From NCBI GenBank assembly GCA_038527215.1, contig JBCBGC010000187.1:1-10436 (forward strand): a stretch of DNA of 10,436 bases. Direction: 5' to 3'. The stretch's first letter is position 1; each line of letters opens with the position of its first letter. Positions 8,801 to 10,436 of the stretch are shown piece by piece. Both the position numbers and the translations under genes were made by a program. Origin of the DNA: JAWPMV01 sp038527215 (GTDB lineage: Bacteria > Bacteroidota > Bacteroidia > J057). The notes below the pieces were generated by a model. The model was not told where the DNA came from. It saw only the letters and a list, made by a program, of their open reading frames with translations, and ran no database searches.

Positions 8801-9310
8801 GGTATAAAAGGTCAGGGTTTCCCCATCCCAGTGATAGAGTTTTCCCCGTCGGGTCATTGAACGCGCCCAGATGCCTCGCTCAGTCCCGGTTACCGCCATA
8901 AAATCCGAATAATTCGGTCTTGGGCCCTGGAAGGTATCCAGCGGGGTCCAAAATTGCATATTTCCCAGGCTGTCAGGACGAAGCATCCCAAAAATCCCTA
9001 CCGAACCGGCATAGACTCTGCCAAGACTATCTGCGGCCATAGACCGTACCTGCTGGTTCTGGGGCAGGCCAATCAGATTCCAATCCACCCCGTTGAAAGA
9101 GAGAATCCCCCGATAGTTCCCGAAGTACATCACTCCTCTATAGTCCTGAACCACAGCATAGTTGGAAGAACTGGCTCCGTAGTCGCTGGGTTTAAAATTT
9201 TGAATGTTCGGGAGTCCCCTGTCCTGGGCGTACACCTGCATGCCCAGACTAGGAATCCAGCCTGCGATCAGGAAAACCAACAGCTTATATGATGGTCTGA
9301 GACAATTCAT
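5819..9310 (-). CDS. two-component sensor histidine kinase with propeller/Y_Y_Y periplasmic sensor
   Basis: This is a 1163-residue membrane kinase. A signal peptide (residues 1-28, cleavage after VYA) precedes a long periplasmic region (about 30-690) of Reg_prop-type propeller repeats. Examples are 'GNYRGILSFNGVDW' near 64-77, 'GDIWLALSKGISRLGW' and 'LAWIGTPEGLYCLQ'. A Y_Y_Y domain occupies about 694-762 ('FSYLLQGRDEHWSPW', 'LPPGKYEFLVKAQN'). One membrane helix (about 774-793) leads to a long coiled coil (about 797-870). The HisKA H-box 'GIAHEINNP' carries the phosphorylated H882. The ATPase has N-box N1029, 'DDGKGMPPE' from D1078 and G-box 'GEGTGLGLS' around 1102-1110, so all catalytic boxes are intact. 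The sensor layout is that of Bacteroidota hybrid (HTCS) regulators, but there is no fused receiver or AraC domain. The two receiver proteins encoded just downstream are the obvious phosphotransfer partners. The ligand is unknown; related sensors often detect oligosaccharides. Confidence 0.93.
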   Translation of the reverse strand: MNCLRPSYKLLVFLIAGWIPSLGMQVYAQDRGLPNIQNFKPSDYGASSSNYAVVQDYRGVMYFGNYRGILSFNGVDWNLIGLPQNQQVRSMAADSLGRVYAGSVGIFGMLRPDSLGNMQFWTPLDTFQGPRPNYSDFMAVTGTERGIWARSMTRRGKLYHWDGETLTFYTSPSIDRVDNMFFLHGFLFAAVEETGLEVWMENDFVPLPGSQALSGLQITNMLPMGPRGMLLFTAKKGIYKILLEQRELKVEKLQTEIDDVLEEGQTGRTFLDLGNGYYLFSSARNGVYIIDAEGKVHKHITADAGLQDNIVQGGLVDEHGDIWLALSKGISRLGWSSDLSVWGESSGLEGIVFNTTRHQGVLYATTPFGVFYLQDGRFFQVKNLNAESWQLLQLKEHAEAAPRLFVSAYGGFYEIRDKKAQKVRPGLLFYNVYQSPAYPKHVFNLAGPRGFVYMAMEKGRWGKLKKIQGIKGSFKSMALRPNGELWMVKLLQKGEVVRYQLNGKDSWYVAEEKHFGEADGLPPTEGVFHFGEEVVFATEKGLFRYDAQQDTFLLDTRFEQDSVMDSGVLRFREGPSGRIWIERNYQSKRDQQARRWIEVAVPQPDGTYFLDQNKLKGLASSEVWGDIYEEENGLAWIGTPEGLYCLQEKDRNPALRQFESMIRKVMIGEDSLIFAGAFPKDWSKPVIPYKNNALTFHYNATFYQGAKELRFSYLLQGRDEHWSPWVREVKKDYTLLPPGKYEFLVKAQNIYGQESAPQGFSFTILPPWYRTTWAFIAYALLAVFLVYGTVKLNTQRLHLQNENLERVVYERTSELWAQHKEIIKKSAALKRQKEEIAKQHDELGEKNEALEKALTKLKAAQTQLVEAEKMASLGQLTAGIAHEINNPINFVKGNINPLKRDFAEIRELFQRALALKTAKDLLISWEELEAYRKEIDADYLFEEMELLLNGIEEGAVRTKQIVDGLKIFSRTEQDQFKLADVHQGLDATLTLLSNQLKDRVEVHKDYVDMPMVECYPGKLNQVFMNILSNAVYAIEDRALADGKTLQTQELLGNIYLSTELFECETSPQRECVRIKIQDDGKGMPPEVAQKIFDPFFTTKEVGEGTGLGLSITFGIVEQHHGDIEVSSEPGKGTTFTIELPLRQPEEEVPIEVPATDDSHQDIA

Positions 9311-9442
9311 CTATGAAATATACGTAAGATAAAAAAGATGGCTACCCTTATTCGGCCTAAATCAATACAAACGATTACTTGGCGGTATTTCCGTTTTATG
9401 TATATTTACCTGAGTTAATTTATCGCAAAACTTTAACAAATT
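9311..9442. other. divergent intergenic region between sensor kinase and NTF2-like gene
   Basis: These 132 bases hold the start regions of two oppositely transcribed genes. The rightward promoter is convincing and is listed separately. For the leftward kinase gene, TATCTTAC on the minus strand, about 20 bases before the ATG, is only a loose match to the Bacteroidota -7 element and has no -33 partner at the right distance. No operator-like palindrome stands out. Confidence 0.4.
9379..9408 (+). promoter_or_regulatory. Bacteroidota-type promoter of the NTF2-like gene
   Basis: TTG at 9379-9381 is followed after 19 bases by TATATTTA at 9401-9408. This matches the Bacteroidota housekeeping pattern TTG-N17-23-TAnnTTTG with only the last base different. 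Transcription would begin around 9415, giving a leader of about 27 bases, AT-rich and without a Shine-Dalgarno sequence, before the ATG at 9443. Confidence 0.6.
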
Positions 9443-10084
9443 ATGAATCTATTGAAGCTTGCTGTGGCGTTTTGCCTTATGGCTGGTAGCCTGATGTTCA
9501 GCCAATCAGCTTTCGGGCAAAGCGAAGAGGATAAGCTTAAAACTCATTTATACGAGTTTGCCAAAGCCTACGAAAACCTCCCTCAAACGAAAAACAAACA
9601 AAGTGTCCTTAAGTACTTTGACCCCGGCGCTACCTCTAACATCTTCGTTTTCAACATCCGGGGCAAGTCCGGTGTTCAAAATGGTACCGTAGATGGTTTT
9701 AGTGCTTTTATGGATAACCTCCTCCGGTCAAATGAGCTTAGTCTGAAATACACCATCGTTGATGTAAATAGTATTGAAGTTGTAGAAAACATTGCTACTG
9801 CCGTGTACAAAGTAGACTACGAAATCAAAGCAGAAGACGGAATCTGGGTCAAAGGAGACGAAACCGTAACCATGGCCTTTGAGAAAAAACAAGGCAGCTG
9901 GAAAATTGTACACTACACCTATATCCAGCGCGAAGATGAAAAGCTGAAAGGTACCTGTGCCTGTCGTCTCTTTACGGAAGATGGAGGAGATAAAACCCAG
10001 ATCGTTTCCAAAACCACCATTCCGGCAGGCAAAAGCTATTCCACTAAGTATGACAATTTTGAACTCCGTACGGTGGATGGAAAT
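9443..10084 (+). CDS. secreted NTF2-like (SnoaL/DUF4440-type) protein, 5' part, cut by sequence gap
   Basis: The 214 residues before the N run begin with a signal peptide (hydrophobic core about 4-20, probable cleavage AFG/Q at 25-26). Residues about 29-165 have the NTF2-like pattern: an N-terminal helix ('LKTHLYEFAKAYENL'), 'YFDPGATSNIFVFN', a helix with 'FSAFMDNLL', and strands 'ATAVYKVDYEIK' and 'GSWKIVHYTYIQRE'. Such proteins are often small ligand-binding or stress-related periplasmic proteins; no catalytic residues can be named. A second small domain starts at about 170 with the close cysteines C172 and C174. Reading on through the Ns gives seven residues and a false stop at 10118-10120, because what follows the gap is inverted sequence. 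The true product is inferred to be 274 residues (see the fragments at 10226-10436 and 10140-10229). The gene is divergent from the sensor kinase. Confidence 0.85.
10020..10084 (+). repeat. 65-bp direct repeat, copy 1
   Basis: Identical base for base to 10224-10288 (offset 204), and ends exactly at the N run. Because 204 is a multiple of three, both copies lie in the same reading frame of the NTF2-like gene. It is best explained as one genomic segment represented twice around an unresolved gap. Confidence 0.95.
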
Positions 10085-10094
10085 NNNNNNNNNN
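10085..10094. other. assembly gap (10 N)
   Basis: Ten undetermined bases interrupt the NTF2-like gene. Their flanks contain duplicated and inverted gene sequence, so the gap length is nominal, not measured. Confidence 0.98.
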
Positions 10095-10229
10095 GACCAG
10101 GCTTACTATCTTCGATTTAGCGCAGCAGGTGCTGCGTACTTATTTTTTCTTGGTTACCAGACGGGCACAATTTTCACTGTACAGATCCTTTTCAATGACC
10201 AGGTACACTGCCTGACGCTGATTTTCCGG
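10095..10229 (-). other. inverted, misplaced segment carrying the 3' end of the NTF2-like gene
   Basis: Positions 10175-10229 are the perfect reverse complement of 10382-10436 (55 bp, limited on the right by the window end). Read on the minus strand, the remainder continues the gene's frame to a stop and then about 45 bases of downstream flank. The join to the following plus-strand sequence falls in TTCCGG (10224-10229), which both parents share. This is the signature of a template-switch chimera or contig-edge misjoin. A 7-bp stem CGCAGCA/TGCTGCG (10121-10136) lies just beyond the stop and could be the gene's natural terminator stem, though without a U tract. Confidence 0.85.
10140..10229 (-). 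pseudogene. displaced C-terminal coding fragment of the NTF2-like protein
   Basis: On the minus strand this stretch encodes the residues that repeat the plus-strand fragment ending '...VIEKDLYS'. It then goes on with ENCARLVTKKK and a TAA stop (complement of 10140-10142). It is not a separate gene; it is the missing end of the protein that starts at 9443, placed in the wrong orientation. The reconstructed C-terminus adds a third cysteine (C266), which could pair with C172 or C174 after export; that pairing is a guess. Confidence 0.8.
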
Positions 10230-10288
10230 CAGGCAAAAGCTATTCCACTAAGTATGACAATTTTGAACTCCGTACGGTGGATGGAAAT
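10224..10288 (+). repeat. 65-bp direct repeat, copy 2
   Basis: Perfect copy of 10020-10084, starting at the microhomology TTCCGG where the inverted segment ends. Unlike copy 1 it continues into new coding sequence, so this copy carries the true downstream context. Confidence 0.95.
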
Positions 10289-10436
10289 TGGATGATCAAA
10301 GTGAATAACAGTATTTACAAAAGGTTAAAAACCGGTCCCTTGGTAAAAGTTGAAGAAGACGGAGAGCGTGAATTGGGCATCCCGGAAAATCAGCGTCAGG
10401 CAGTGTACCTGGTCATTGAAAAGGATCTGTACAGTG
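10226..10436 (+). CDS. NTF2-like protein, central/3' continuation fragment (partial)
   Basis: This frame first repeats residues 195-214 of the NTF2-like protein, from 'PAGKSYSTKYDNFEL' through 'VDGN'. It then continues with 49 new residues beginning WMIKVNNSIY and ending VIEKDLYS at the window edge. It is in the same frame as 9443-10084 once 10085-10288 is removed, so it is the continuation of that gene and has no start of its own. The segment looks like a compact beta-rich second domain ('GPLVKVEEDGERELGIP', 'RQAVYLVIEKDLYS'). I do not recognise the family. Confidence 0.8.

Noticed and set aside
9957..10295. An open frame running through the N gap
   Set aside because: It is in a different frame from the NTF2-like gene and exists only because of the undetermined bases and the inverted segment.
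10095..10436. A palindromic element, such as a mobile-element terminus or phase-variable invertible segment
   Set aside because: The repeat arms are gene coding sequence, there is no recombinase or target-site duplication, the block abuts an N gap, and a short microhomology marks the join. An assembly or amplification chimera explains everything.

Overview
The window looks like chromosomal DNA of a Bacteroidota bacterium. The evidence is two secreted proteins ending in type IX secretion (T9SS) sorting domains, a large two-component sensor built from Reg_prop-type propeller repeats and a Y_Y_Y domain, Shine-Dalgarno-poor starts, and a promoter of the TTG-N19-TAnnTTT type. The moderate GC content and gene repertoire would fit Saprospiria or a related class, but that placement is inference only.

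Layout. Positions 3-89 (+) hold the last codons of an unidentified gene. An ankyrin-repeat protein follows at 98-1003 (+). A strong hairpin terminator (1009-1041) separates it from a convergent small T9SS cargo protein (1067-1702, -). An AT-rich intergenic stretch (1703-2194) lies between that gene and a second, larger T9SS cargo protein (2195-3463, +). That gene converges on a three-gene signalling cassette on the minus strand, with a shared hairpin at the junction.

The cassette is transcribed right to left. It starts with a membrane histidine kinase with a large periplasmic propeller/Y_Y_Y sensor (9310-5819). Next is a soluble receiver-LytS-type kinase fusion (5663-4632), then a receiver-class III nucleotide cyclase fusion (4602-3505). 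No DNA-binding regulator is encoded with them. The simplest reading is that an extracellular or periplasmic cue sensed by the large kinase is passed by phosphotransfer to one or both receiver proteins. One output would be a cyclic nucleotide; the other would be a LytS-type kinase whose partner lies elsewhere. This wiring is inferred from gene order and domains.

Divergent from the big kinase, 132 bp away, is a secreted NTF2-like protein (9443 onward, +). Its 3' half is scrambled in this record. After a 10-N gap (10085-10094), positions 10095-10229 are the reverse complement of the 3' end of the same gene. They are fused through the 6-bp microhomology TTCCGG to a second copy of a 65-bp stretch already present before the gap. 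Removing 10085-10288 restores the reading frame. Reading the inverted piece backwards supplies the missing C-terminus and stop codon, giving an inferred 274-residue protein. This is most probably an assembly or amplification chimera at a contig edge, not biology.
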